A stretch of 64,000 bases of DNA from Paenibacillus sp. YYML68. Lineage in GTDB: Bacteria > Bacillota > Bacilli > Paenibacillales > NBRC-103111. The notes under the pieces were generated by a model. It had not been told where the DNA came from and ran no database searches. It was given only the letters and a program-made list of their open reading frames with translations. This document shows, in pieces, positions 27,846-36,070 of this stretch. A program made the position numbers and the translations under genes. Numbering within the stretch: the first letter of the stretch is position 1; every line of letters begins with the position of its first letter. The stretch spans positions 3,760,501-3,824,500 of the forward strand of contig NZ_BQYI01000001.1 of the NCBI RefSeq assembly GCF_027923405.1. The letters are read 5' to 3'.

Positions 27846-28901
27846 TTATTGATTACTCAACGCAATATTGCGCTTATGCTGCTCGAACGTCTCGGCGAAC
27901 AGATGCGTCTTGCTGCCGTCCTTCTTCGTCACATAGAACAAGTAAGGCGATTCGGCCGGATACAACGCCGCACGAATGGACGACAGCGATGGGCTCGCAA
28001 TCGGTCCCGGCGGCAGTCCCTTATTCAGATACGTATTATACGGACTGTCGACCTTAAGATCGGCAAACAACAGACGCTCCTTCTGCTTGTCGAGCAAATA
28101 CTGCACCGTCGCGTCGATCTCCAGCTGCTTGTTCAGCTTCAGCCGATTATGAATGACACTGCTAACGAGTGAGCGCTCCTCCTCGACGACAACCTCCCGT
28201 TCGATAAGCGACGCGATCGTCATCAGCTGATGGAACGACAGGCCATGAGCCTCAAGCGCCGCCTGCCAATCCTTCGGCAGCTCCTGCAGCCGCTTGTCCA
28301 GCTGCTCGACCATCGAAGCGACCATCTCCTCGGCGCTCACATCCTTCTTCCATTCATACGTCTCCGGAAAAAGATACCCCTCCAGACGATCCTTCAACGG
28401 AGCGTCGTCCGGTATACGCGCAGCCCATGACTCGGCAGGAGCGCGGAACTTGGCCGCGGCCGTCGCGAAGGCTGCTCCATCCAGCCCTTGCTCGCTCAGC
28501 TTCTCGGCCACCTGCTTGACCGTGAACCCTTCCGGCACCGTCAGCCGCACGACCTCCGCCTTCACCGTCTCACCGCGATTAAGCTTCGCTATAATGTCAT
28601 CACGCGTCATGCCGGGGGTCATCTCGTACTCACCCGCTTGGAAGCGCGAGCCTTCACCCTTCAGCTTCACATAATAGGTGAACAGCCTCGCATCCCTCAC
28701 GATGCCCTTCTCCTCCAGCACGTTAGCCAATTGCGCGACACCGGTTCCAGGGGGATACGCTATGCGCTGCACCTCTGTCGACGGGTCTGCTGGCGCCAGA
28801 CCTTTGCCAACATACAACAGCAAGCCCGCTCCAAGTCCAATTACTGCCATTACAATGAATATAATTGTCAATAAAATTCCACGCTTAGCCTTCACCGACA
28901 T
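27846..28901 (-). CDS. mltG: endolytic murein transglycosylase MltG
   Basis: A 351-residue single-pass membrane protein (helix about 8-30) with the YceG/MltG domain. Signatures are GYLFPETYEW and the catalytic glutamate in TIASLIEREV, followed by VIHNRLKL. A LysM-like region lies at about 40-110 (AYPPGTGVAQLANVLEEKGI). The enzyme cuts nascent glycan strands at the membrane. It is 60 bp upstream of trhP1. A terminator separates it from the DUF1292 gene before it. Confidence 0.95.
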   Translation of the reverse strand: MSVKAKRGILLTIIFIVMAVIGLGAGLLLYVGKGLAPADPSTEVQRIAYPPGTGVAQLANVLEEKGIVRDARLFTYYVKLKGEGSRFQAGEYEMTPGMTRDDIIAKLNRGETVKAEVVRLTVPEGFTVKQVAEKLSEQGLDGAAFATAAAKFRAPAESWAARIPDDAPLKDRLEGYLFPETYEWKKDVSAEEMVASMVEQLDKRLQELPKDWQAALEAHGLSFHQLMTIASLIEREVVVEEERSLVSSVIHNRLKLNKQLEIDATVQYLLDKQKERLLFADLKVDSPYNTYLNKGLPPGPIASPSLSSIRAALYPAESPYLFYVTKKDGSKTHLFAETFEQHKRNIALSNQ

Positions 28902-28952
28902 CGTACGTATGCAGCCTCAGAGGCCGCCTCCCCTATCCATATTGTAAAACGG

Positions 28953-28976
28953 AAAAAGAGCGGATCATCTCCGCTC
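28953..28976 (-). terminator. terminator between the DUF1292 gene and mltG
   Basis: Minus-strand GAGCGG-AGATGAT-CCGCTC followed by five T, 19 bp after the DUF1292 stop. Confidence 0.8.
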
Positions 28977-28994
28977 ATGAGTGTTCGTAATGAG

Positions 28995-29306
28995 TTAAAA
29001 CGATTCATCCGACGGGAACGTCAACTCGTCGAATAGCTCCGACACCGTCTCCCACTCGTCATCATCCTCAATCGTCTCTAGCTCAAGCTCTCCGTCCGCT
29101 TTCCGAGTAACACGGAAAATTTCAGGCTCATCCTCTTTCCCCGGCTTCGCCTTCTCGAGCATGGCATAGCCGTGGCCGTTCAGCATCAGCTCCGACACGA
29201 TGCGGTGTACGACGGATTCCTGACGCTCATCATACAAAATAATATCATCTCCGTATGCTTCCCGCAACTGGCTCGTCGGCACTACTTGGTTCAATGCTTC
29301 AGACAT
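28995..29306 (-). CDS. DUF1292 protein (second copy)
   Basis: A 103-residue acidic protein of the DUF1292 family (YrzB-like), with RVTRKADGELELETIEDDDEWETVSELF-type C-terminal signature. It is the second of two adjacent DUF1292 genes. GAGGAG nine bases before the ATG at 29306 sets the start; the TTG at 29315 is less likely. A hairpin repeat lies between it and the first copy. Function unknown. Confidence 0.85.
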   Translation of the reverse strand: MSEALNQVVPTSQLREAYGDDIILYDERQESVVHRIVSELMLNGHGYAMLEKAKPGKEDEPEIFRVTRKADGELELETIEDDDEWETVSELFDELTFPSDESF

Positions 29307-29324
29307 GTTTTTCAACTCCTCTTA

Positions 29325-29374
29325 AATAACAGGTTCGGAGTTCACTCCGGTTCTGTTATGGCAAGCCTCGAATT
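29325..29374. repeat. hairpin repeat, copy 1
   Basis: Plus-strand ATAACAG (29326-29332) and CTGTTAT (29353-29359) enclose an inner GGAGT-TC-ACTCC stem, followed by GGCAAGCCTCGAATT (29360-29374). On the minus strand it lies just before the ribosome binding site of the second DUF1292 gene. Confidence 0.75.
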
Positions 29375-29390
29375 TGGCTGAGGGCTAGGA

Positions 29391-29714
29391 CTACTTGGAC
29401 TCTTCCTCTTCTTCGTCCTCGTATTCGGCCATCAATGTATTGAACGTCTCCTCGACGATGTTCCACTCTTCCTCATCCTCGATCGTGTACAGCTGGAGAT
29501 CGTCGCCGTCCTCCTCATAGCGGAACGCGTACACCTCGTCGGATTCCTCATCTGCATCCACAGGCACGACCATCATGTATTTCTTGTCGGAATCGTCGAC
29601 CTCGAACTTCATGATGACCTCGAATTCCTCCTCGTTGCCCTCTTCATCCGGAATGAATATTATTTCCGGCTCCTCCTCGAGCTCATCGTGATTTGTTACA
29701 GGTTCCTTAGACAT
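29391..29714 (-). CDS. yrzB: DUF1292 protein YrzB-like
   Basis: A 107-residue, very acidic protein (runs of Glu at both ends) of the DUF1292 family with EDEEEWNIVEETFNTLM at the C-terminus. It follows ruvX by 3 bp, and its GAGGAG site overlaps the ruvX stop. The same gene order (ireB-ruvX-yrzB) is found in B. subtilis. Function unknown. Confidence 0.9.
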   Translation of the reverse strand: MSKEPVTNHDELEEEPEIIFIPDEEGNEEEFEVIMKFEVDDSDKKYMMVVPVDADEESDEVYAFRYEEDGDDLQLYTIEDEEEWNIVEETFNTLMAEYEDEEEEESK

Positions 29715-29717
29715 GGT

Positions 29718-30149
29718 TCATTCTCCTCTCAGCTTCGAATTTGCATTTGCATCCATATAGCCTTGTAAAATGAGCGCAGCCGCCATTTTATCTACAACCA
29801 GCTTGCGCTTCTTGCGGCTTACATCCGCTTCGAGCAGCGTTCGCTGCGCCGAAGCAGTCGTCAGCCGTTCATCCCACAGATGGACAGGCAGTTGTAGTTT
29901 CTCATGTAAAGTTTGGGAGAATGCAATACAAATTTCTCCACGCGGGCCGATCGTATTGTTCATATTTTTCGGCAGGCCGACGACGATGTCGCTTACGCCG
30001 TACTGCTCGATGATCGTCCGGAGCCGATCCAGATCCTTCTCCTCGGTCGTACGCCGTATGACCTCAAGCCCTTGAGCCGTCCATCCCAGCTCATCGCTTA
30101 CAGCGACGCCAATCGTCTTATCCCCGTAATCCAATCCCATTACTCGCAT
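29718..30149 (-). CDS. ruvX: RuvX/YqgF family Holliday junction resolvase
   Basis: A 143-residue RNase H-fold nuclease. It shows MGLDYGDKTIGVAVSD with the metal ligand Asp7, VVGLPKNMNNTIG, and WDERLTTASAQ with the second acidic ligand. YqgF homologues act on Holliday junctions or in pre-16S rRNA processing. AGGAGAG before the ATG at 30149 sets the start; an open frame continues 29 codons upstream. It lies 43 bp after ireB. Confidence 0.93.
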   Translation of the reverse strand: MRVMGLDYGDKTIGVAVSDELGWTAQGLEVIRRTTEEKDLDRLRTIIEQYGVSDIVVGLPKNMNNTIGPRGEICIAFSQTLHEKLQLPVHLWDERLTTASAQRTLLEADVSRKKRKLVVDKMAAALILQGYMDANANSKLRGE

Positions 30150-30192
30150 CTGAACTCTCCTGCCTGCAACCTTCGCTACTGTTCGTCCTTCA

Positions 30193-30456
30193 CTACTGCT
30201 TCGCTTGCTGCAGATACGAACGAACGAGCTCTTCAATCAATTCGTCGCGCTCCCGCTTCCGAATGATGCTTCGGGCATTGTTATGACGCGGAATGTAGGC
30301 CGGGTCCCCGGAGAGCAAATAACCAACGATCTGATTGATCGGGTTGTAGCCCTTCTCCTGCAGCGCATCATACACCGCCAGTATGACTTCTTTGGGCGTC
30401 GTTTCGATCTCTTCCGCTTTTACGTTGAATTTCATCGTCTTATCCATTGAATTCAT
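30193..30456 (-). CDS. ireB: IreB family regulatory phosphoprotein
   Basis: An 87-residue protein of the IreB (YrzL/UPF0297) family: [13 protein letters not shown] at the N-terminus, [17 protein letters not shown] in the core. In Enterococcus IreB is a substrate of the PASTA-domain Ser/Thr kinase at N-terminal threonines; Thr7 lies at the equivalent place. AAGGAGGTG precedes the chosen ATG at 30456; the ATG four codons later is an alternative. Confidence 0.93.
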   Translation of the reverse strand: MNSMDKTMKFNVKAEEIETTPKEVILAVYDALQEKGYNPINQIVGYLLSGDPAYIPRHNNARSIIRKRERDELIEELVRSYLQQAKQ

Positions 30457-30488
30457 CCTGCGAAGCACCTCCTTCATTCGTTTCCTGA

Positions 30489-30539
30489 AATAACAGGTTC
30501 CTAATCGGATGGAATACTGTTATGGCAAGCCTCGAATTT
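30489..30539. repeat. hairpin repeat, copy 2
   Basis: ATAACAG (30490-30496) and CTGTTAT (30517-30523) are spaced exactly as in copy 1 (34 bp over all), with inner TTCC/GGAA pairing, followed by GGCAAGCCTCGAATTT (30524-30539). It lies upstream of ireB and downstream of alaS. The rest of 30457-30677 shows no gene and no clear terminator. Confidence 0.75.
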
Positions 30540-30677
30540 ACTCGAACTTCATCCCTAGAGAATGCCGCACGAAGCGGTACGGGACTCTAATACTCTATTA
30601 TTCGACATTCGCCATTTTATTCCTGTAGACAAGCACGAGTTTTTTACAAAATATTTAAAACCAAGCCCGGCATGCCG

Positions 30678-33302
30678 CTATTTCACCGACTCGACATGCG
30701 AAACGACAAGCGCGAGCGCGTCCTTCAGCTTCGCAGCGTCCTTGCCGCCTGCCTGCGCCATATCCGGACGGCCGCCGCCGCTGCCACCGCAAGCGGTCGC
30801 CACTTCCTTGATCAGCTTGCCGGCATGGAAGCCGCGCCCTACAAGGTCTGCACTGACCGCCGCGACAAGGTTCACCTTGTCGTCGGCCTTCGCGCCGAGC
30901 ACGATGACCGCAGAGCTCAGCTTCTGCTTCATCTGGTCGACGATGCTGCGCAGCGATTCCATATCGCTCGCGCTGACCTCAGCAGCCAGCACCGTAACGC
31001 CATTGATCTCCTGCGCATGATCCGTCAAGGATCCTGCCTCGATGCCACTCAGCTTCGACTTGAGCGATTCATTCTCGCGTGACAGCTCCTTCATCTGAGC
31101 GAACAAGCCCTCAACACGCTTCGGCACGTCCTGGATGTTCGACTTCAAGAGCGACGCCGCGTCGCGCAGCAGCTGCAGCTGACCTTCCAGGTACTGGTAC
31201 GCCTGGCGGCCGCTCGTCGCCTCGATACGGCGAATGCCCGAGCCGATACCGGACTCGCTAATAATTTTGAACAGACCGATCTCACTTGTGTTCGCTACAT
31301 GGCAGCCGCCGCACAGCTCGAGGCTGTAATCGCCGACGCGCACGACGCGCACGACGTCGCCGTATTTCTCACCGAACAGCGCCATGGCACCCATCGCCTT
31401 CGCTTCGGCAATCGGCTTCAGCGAGATGTCGACTGCAATACTGCGCCATACTTGAGCGTTAACGCGCTGCTCGATCTCCTGCAGCTCCTGCGGCGTAATG
31501 CTGCCGAAGTGGGAGAAGTCGAAGCGCAGTCTCTCCGGCGCCACGAGCGAGCCCGCCTGATTGACATGGTCGCCGAGCACTTCCTTGAGCGCCTTGTGAA
31601 GCAAGTGCGTCGCCGTATGGTTCTTAATAATATCTTCACGCACGTCCTGCGTCACGATTGCCTGCACCGTCTCGCCGCTGCGCAGCACGCCCGACTGGAC
31701 GCGCACCGTGTGCACATGCTGACCGTGCGGAGCTTTACCGACCTCCTCGACCTTCAGCACCGTGTCGCCTGCGGTCATCAAGCCGTGGTCGCTCACTTGA
31801 CCGCCGCTCTCCGCATAGAACGGTGTCCGATCCAGCAGCACCTGGCATACTTCACCAGTGCCGACGACATCAACGAGCTGCTGCTCGTGAATGACGGCGA
31901 TGATTTTAGCACTTGTTACCAGTTCAGTATATCCAACAAACTCGCTTTTAACCGTCAGCTCCGCCAGCGGTCCGCCCTGCACCTTCATGCTGTCGGATTC
32001 CTGACGCGCCGCACGCGCCCGGTCACGCTGCTCCTGCATCGACTGGTCGAAGCCTTCGCGATCGACGGTCATGCCGCGCTCTGCAGCGAAGTCCTCCGTC
32101 AAGTCGAACGGGAAGCCGTACGTGTCATACAGCTTGAACGCCTCCGGCCCGTTAATGACCGTGCGGCCCTCTGCACGAGCCTTATCCGACATCTCAGCGA
32201 GAATAAGAAGACCGTCAGACAGTGTCTCGTGGAACCGCTCCTCCTCGGTGCGGATGACGCGCTCGATGAACTCACGCTTGTCCACAACCTCCGAATAGTA
32301 GACACCCATCACGTCACCGACGATCGGCGTCAATGTGTACAGGAACGGCTTGTCCAGTCCGAGCACCTTGCCGTAGCGCACCGCGCGGCGCAGCAGACGG
32401 CGAATGACGTAGCCGCGGCCTTCGTTGGACGGCAGCACGCCGTCGCCAACGGAGAAGACGACCGTACGAATATGATCGGCAATGACCTTCAGCGCCACGT
32501 CGTTGTCCGTGTTTTCCTTATAGGTCACACCTGCCAGCTCGGCCGTCTTCTGAATGATCGGCTGGAACAGGTCGGTGTCGAAGTTCGAGTCGACGTCCTG
32601 CAGAATTGATGCGAAGCGCTCTAGTCCCGCGCCCGTATCGATGTTCTTGTTCGGAAGCGGCGTGTAGCTGCCGTCCTTATTATGGTTGAACTGCGAGAAC
32701 ACGAGGTTCCACACCTCGAGGAAGCGCTCATTCTCCCCGCCCGGCCAACATTCCGGATCGTTCAGATCGCCATACTTGTCGCCGCGGTCGTAGAATATCT
32801 CGGTACACGGACCGCACGGACCTTCGCCGATATCCCAGAAGTTATCCTGCAGCTTGTAGATGCGCTCCTCCGGAAGACCGATCTTCTTGCTCCAGAATTC
32901 GAATGCCTCCGTATCCTCTGGATACACCGTCACGGACAGACGCTCCGGATCGAAGCCGATCCACTCCTTGCTAGTCAAGAACTCCCACGCCCACGTGATC
33001 GCTTCCTCCTTGAAGTAGTCACCGATGGAGAAGTTGCCGAGCATCTCGAAGAACGTATGGTGACGGCGCGTCTTGCCGACGTTCTCGATATCGTTCGTGC
33101 GGATACACTTCTGCGAGTTCGTGATACGCGGATTGTCTGGTACGACGCGTCCGTCGAAGTACGCCTTCAGTGGCGCCATACCAGCATTAATCCACAGGAG
33201 CGACGGATCGTTGTGCGGCACGAGCGGTGCGCTCGGCTCAATCTTATGTCCCTTGCTTTCGAAAAACTGCAGCCATTTCGAGCGAATTTCACTGGCTTTC
33301 AT
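30678..33302 (-). CDS. alaS: alanine--tRNA ligase
   Basis: AlaRS charges tRNA-Ala and edits mischarged Ser/Gly. The 875 residues comprise the class II catalytic domain ([19 protein letters not shown] at the start, then [12 protein letters not shown] and [12 protein letters not shown]), the helical tRNA-binding domain, the editing domain with the zinc ligands HTATHLLH and CGGCH, and the C-terminal DHHA1 domain with [15 protein letters not shown]. The ATG at 33302 follows AGGGGG; the frame is open 43 codons further into the T-box leader and is not used. Expression is set by the upstream T-box. Confidence 0.98.
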   Translation of the reverse strand: MKASEIRSKWLQFFESKGHKIEPSAPLVPHNDPSLLWINAGMAPLKAYFDGRVVPDNPRITNSQKCIRTNDIENVGKTRRHHTFFEMLGNFSIGDYFKEEAITWAWEFLTSKEWIGFDPERLSVTVYPEDTEAFEFWSKKIGLPEERIYKLQDNFWDIGEGPCGPCTEIFYDRGDKYGDLNDPECWPGGENERFLEVWNLVFSQFNHNKDGSYTPLPNKNIDTGAGLERFASILQDVDSNFDTDLFQPIIQKTAELAGVTYKENTDNDVALKVIADHIRTVVFSVGDGVLPSNEGRGYVIRRLLRRAVRYGKVLGLDKPFLYTLTPIVGDVMGVYYSEVVDKREFIERVIRTEEERFHETLSDGLLILAEMSDKARAEGRTVINGPEAFKLYDTYGFPFDLTEDFAAERGMTVDREGFDQSMQEQRDRARAARQESDSMKVQGGPLAELTVKSEFVGYTELVTSAKIIAVIHEQQLVDVVGTGEVCQVLLDRTPFYAESGGQVSDHGLMTAGDTVLKVEEVGKAPHGQHVHTVRVQSGVLRSGETVQAIVTQDVREDIIKNHTATHLLHKALKEVLGDHVNQAGSLVAPERLRFDFSHFGSITPQELQEIEQRVNAQVWRSIAVDISLKPIAEAKAMGAMALFGEKYGDVVRVVRVGDYSLELCGGCHVANTSEIGLFKIISESGIGSGIRRIEATSGRQAYQYLEGQLQLLRDAASLLKSNIQDVPKRVEGLFAQMKELSRENESLKSKLSGIEAGSLTDHAQEINGVTVLAAEVSASDMESLRSIVDQMKQKLSSAVIVLGAKADDKVNLVAAVSADLVGRGFHAGKLIKEVATACGGSGGGRPDMAQAGGKDAAKLKDALALVVSHVESVK

Positions 33303-33383
33303 GTTACTTATACCCCCTGGGCTTGAATTGAATTTCACGTTGAAGCGCAAGCTCGGTTCTATACGCCTAATTCGGCAAAAAAA

Positions 33384-33700
33384 CGCAAAAAATCGCCCCT
33401 GTATACAGGGACGAATTGCTCGCGGTACCACCCTGGTTATTGCTTCGTCCCATCAGCTCGTGCTTGATCGGGTGCGGCAGCAATCTCCTCTGATCGGACA
33501 ATAACGGTTCCGTGCCGGCGGAGTTCATCCGCGCTCCGAAATGAGCGTTCGGTCATCCTTCATTAGGCGGGCTCTCGCAGCGGAACGCGAGCACGGGGAA
33601 GCGAACGAATCGACGCTCCGAACAAGTGCTCAGTTACAAGCCTGCTCTCTGGCTAATGGACTATGACGTACTGTATTTCATCAACGCTTTCATCTGCTAA
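33384..33700 (-). promoter_or_regulatory. T-box riboswitch of alaS
   Basis: The leader carries the T-box sequence AGGGTGGTACCGCG (minus strand, 33421-33434), which pairs with the CCA end of uncharged tRNA. It is followed by the terminator stem TCGTCCCTG-TATA-CAGGGGCGA and six T (33386-33413). A stem I region with AGAGAG lies near 33640-33650. Uncharged tRNA-Ala would favour the antiterminator and readthrough into alaS. I could not fix the specifier codon by eye. Confidence 0.92.
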
Positions 33701-33729
33701 TTATATGATTCCAGCTTGGCCTCTGTCAA
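33700..33729 (-). promoter_or_regulatory. alaS promoter
   Basis: Minus-strand TTGACA (33724-33729), 18-bp spacer and TATAAT (33700-33705): consensus hexamers right in front of the T-box. The -35 overlaps the stop codon of the upstream glycosyltransferase gene. Confidence 0.8.
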
Positions 33730-34571
33730 CTGATGGCTGGACGCTGCGAACACGCCGCGGATAGGGCAGGCTCCCCCTTCGGCAGCGGATATTCAGGCAG
33801 ACTTACATCCGCGCGATCCCGCTCCTTACCGATCTCAACCGGCCTCCGCAGCTCCTTCCAGATCGCTGGAAGCACCTTGCCGATGTATGCGATTGAGATA
33901 AAAGAACGCCCCTCGGTGCGAAATCGGTAGCGGATCGGAATCTCGGCAAGCCGAAACCCTTTGCGCAAGAGATTGAGCGTGAGCACCTGCGCATAGTTAT
34001 AGTCATGTATAATTTCGGCTGCCTCAGCAGCCGAGCGCGTGAACGCCCGCATTCCTGATTGACCGTCTGTAATGATACGACGGAGCAAGATCGCCTGCAG
34101 CGCTGTGAAAAAATAGTTGCCCAGCCGACGATACAGCTTCATCCCATCGATCGTGCCCATGAACCGCGAGCCCATCGTATAGTCCGCCTGACCGGCGAAG
34201 ATCGGCGAGAGCAGCTCAGGAATTTGATCGGCTGGATACTCGTTGTCCGCGTCGATCATGATGACGACATCAGCGCCGAGGCGTACGCTTTCCTTCAGGC
34301 CGTGACGCACTGCAGCGCCAAGTCCGCCGTTCACAGGCAAGCTGAGCACATGGTCAGCCCCGGCAGCGAGCGCCCGCTCCACCGTCCGATCGGTCGAGCC
34401 GTCGTCGATAATGAGCGTCTCTACCGTCACTCGTGCATCGAACCGTCGCGGAATTCGCTTCAGCACCTCGCCGATCGAAGCCTCCTCGTTATGAGCGGGC
34501 AGGAATACGATAACTTTACGTGTCGATGTCATGTTGCTCGGGGTCCAGGCTGCGTTCTTCTGTCTAGTCAT
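33726..34571 (-). CDS. GT2 glycosyltransferase (polyprenyl-phosphate sugar synthase-like)
   Basis: A 281-residue GT-A glycosyltransferase of family GT2, similar to dolichol/polyprenyl-phosphate mannose or glucose synthases but without a C-terminal membrane segment. It shows VFLPAHNEEASI, DDGSTDRT, the metal-binding DADNEYP and TDGQSGMRAF. Its ATG overlaps the upstream stop (ATGA), so it is coupled to the phosphatase-like gene. It could make the lipid-linked sugar donor for the GT-C enzyme two genes upstream. Donor and sugar are not readable. Confidence 0.85.
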   Translation of the reverse strand: MTRQKNAAWTPSNMTSTRKVIVFLPAHNEEASIGEVLKRIPRRFDARVTVETLIIDDGSTDRTVERALAAGADHVLSLPVNGGLGAAVRHGLKESVRLGADVVIMIDADNEYPADQIPELLSPIFAGQADYTMGSRFMGTIDGMKLYRRLGNYFFTALQAILLRRIITDGQSGMRAFTRSAAEAAEIIHDYNYAQVLTLNLLRKGFRLAEIPIRYRFRTEGRSFISIAYIGKVLPAIWKELRRPVEIGKERDRADVSLPEYPLPKGEPALSAACSQRPAIS

Positions 34572-36070
34572 GTTGTACTTCCTTTCACTCCGTTCTCCCG
34601 CTTGTCTGCACTACTAGCTGTCGACCACGCCTCGGTCAGCACATCGCCTCGGCTATGGTCGGGATACGGCGCTCCGAGCAGACAAGCGATCGTCGGCGCC
34701 ACCGACGTCAGCGACATGCGGCGCTCAATCTTGCGTCCTTGCGCAATGCGCGGACCGTACAGGAAGAACGGTACGAACCGTTCGCCCTCATCGAGATGGC
34801 CGTGACCGCCGATGCCGTCCGCTTGTCCGTGATCGGCGCAGACGAGCAGCGTCGTGTCCTGCATATGCCCGTTCACCTCTAGCCATTGAACGAACTCGTC
34901 GAGCAGCGCGTCAGCTTCCTCGATTTTCTGCACATATTCGTCGTACAGTACACCCATGCTATGTCCCGTCTGGTCTGTGGCGATGAGCTGGACGACGAGC
35001 AGGTCCGGGTTCTGCTCCGCCATAATCTTCTTCGCCCGCTCGACGATGAATCGGTCCGCCTTATCATTATGCATAACCGCGGTGACGCTCTCCACATCGT
35101 CGCCCATCGAGTCGATCAGATGCGCGATACCGAGCAGACGACCCTTCTTGCCGATCTTGCGCAGCGAGTCGAAGATGCTCTCCACCCGAATGCCGAGCTT
35201 CCACACCATATTTGACTGAATACCGTGCTCACGTGGATACGTGCCTGTGAACATCGAGGAGAAGCAGACGACCGTACGCGCCGGATATACCGTCTCCATC
35301 TGCGTATACTCCGTTCCGCCCTGCCTCAGCCGATCCAGGAACGGCGTGCGCGCCACATCGAACCGCTCCTTGCGCATGCCGTCGATGACGAGCACGATCA
35401 CCTTCCCGGTCATCGGCTCCAGAGGCTCGGCATACCGTTCATGCGTGAACGACAGATCCTCCTTCGGCTTCCAGTCGAACAGGTTACGATGCAGCACATA
35501 GCTCAGTAGCGCGACAGCCGCCGTGAATGCGAGCACTGTTGGCGCCTCAATCGCAAATGCGCCGCTGCCAAGCAGCTCCGTATGCAGTCGCTCCCACAGG
35601 TAGACGAGCAGCAGCGTCTTCGGCAGCTGCTCCTGCGCATTGCCGCTCGTCGAGTCGCTGTTCTTCAGCACGAGCTTCCAGAAGCGGCGGAAGTTCAGCC
35701 ACGACGTGCCGATGCGCAGATGGTAATACAACGTCCCCCAGAAGAAGACGGTGAAGAAGAAGTACAGCGCGATCGTCCATAGCCCAATCCCAAGCTCAGG
35801 CACACCCCAGATGAAGAAATATGCGACGAATGGCAGCCATAAATAATTGCGCATGAACAGTGGATAGTCGTATATAAACCAGACCGCGAACAAGGGGACG
35901 AGCAGCAGCGCTGCTAGCGCCGTGCCGAGCCAGAACGAGCCGCTTCCCCAGTCCGATATATGATAGAGCAGGAACGCCCCCGCTGTAAAAATCGGCGTAA
36001 ACGGCTTCCCTTCATTGACCAGGTTCCAGCAGCGTGCGGCGACAATTTCGAAGCCGGATGCTTCCTTCAT
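34568..36070 (-). CDS. alkaline phosphatase superfamily protein with membrane domain
   Basis: A 500-residue protein with about five N-terminal membrane helices and a C-terminal type I phosphodiesterase / nucleotide pyrophosphatase domain (PF01663). Metal-site motifs are VLVIDGMRKERF, the nucleophile threonine in YPARTVVCFSSMFTG, and CADHGQADGIGGHGHLD. Members cut phosphodiesters or transfer phospho-groups. A GAGGAGGGG site lies in the end of the upstream gene, and both ends overlap neighbours by 4 bp, so the three genes are strongly coupled. Substrate unknown; a role in modifying a surface glycan or glycolipid is inferred. Confidence 0.82.
   Translation of the reverse strand: MKEASGFEIVAARCWNLVNEGKPFTPIFTAGAFLLYHISDWGSGSFWLGTALAALLLVPLFAVWFIYDYPLFMRNYLWLPFVAYFFIWGVPELGIGLWTIALYFFFTVFFWGTLYYHLRIGTSWLNFRRFWKLVLKNSDSTSGNAQEQLPKTLLLVYLWERLHTELLGSGAFAIEAPTVLAFTAAVALLSYVLHRNLFDWKPKEDLSFTHERYAEPLEPMTGKVIVLVIDGMRKERFDVARTPFLDRLRQGGTEYTQMETVYPARTVVCFSSMFTGTYPREHGIQSNMVWKLGIRVESIFDSLRKIGKKGRLLGIAHLIDSMGDDVESVTAVMHNDKADRFIVERAKKIMAEQNPDLLVVQLIATDQTGHSMGVLYDEYVQKIEEADALLDEFVQWLEVNGHMQDTTLLVCADHGQADGIGGHGHLDEGERFVPFFLYGPRIAQGRKIERRMSLTSVAPTIACLLGAPYPDHSRGDVLTEAWSTASSADKRENGVKGSTT

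Noticed and set aside
31299-32609. A 436-codon frame antisense to alaS
   Set aside because: Composition typical of a shadow frame; alaS on the other strand is certain.
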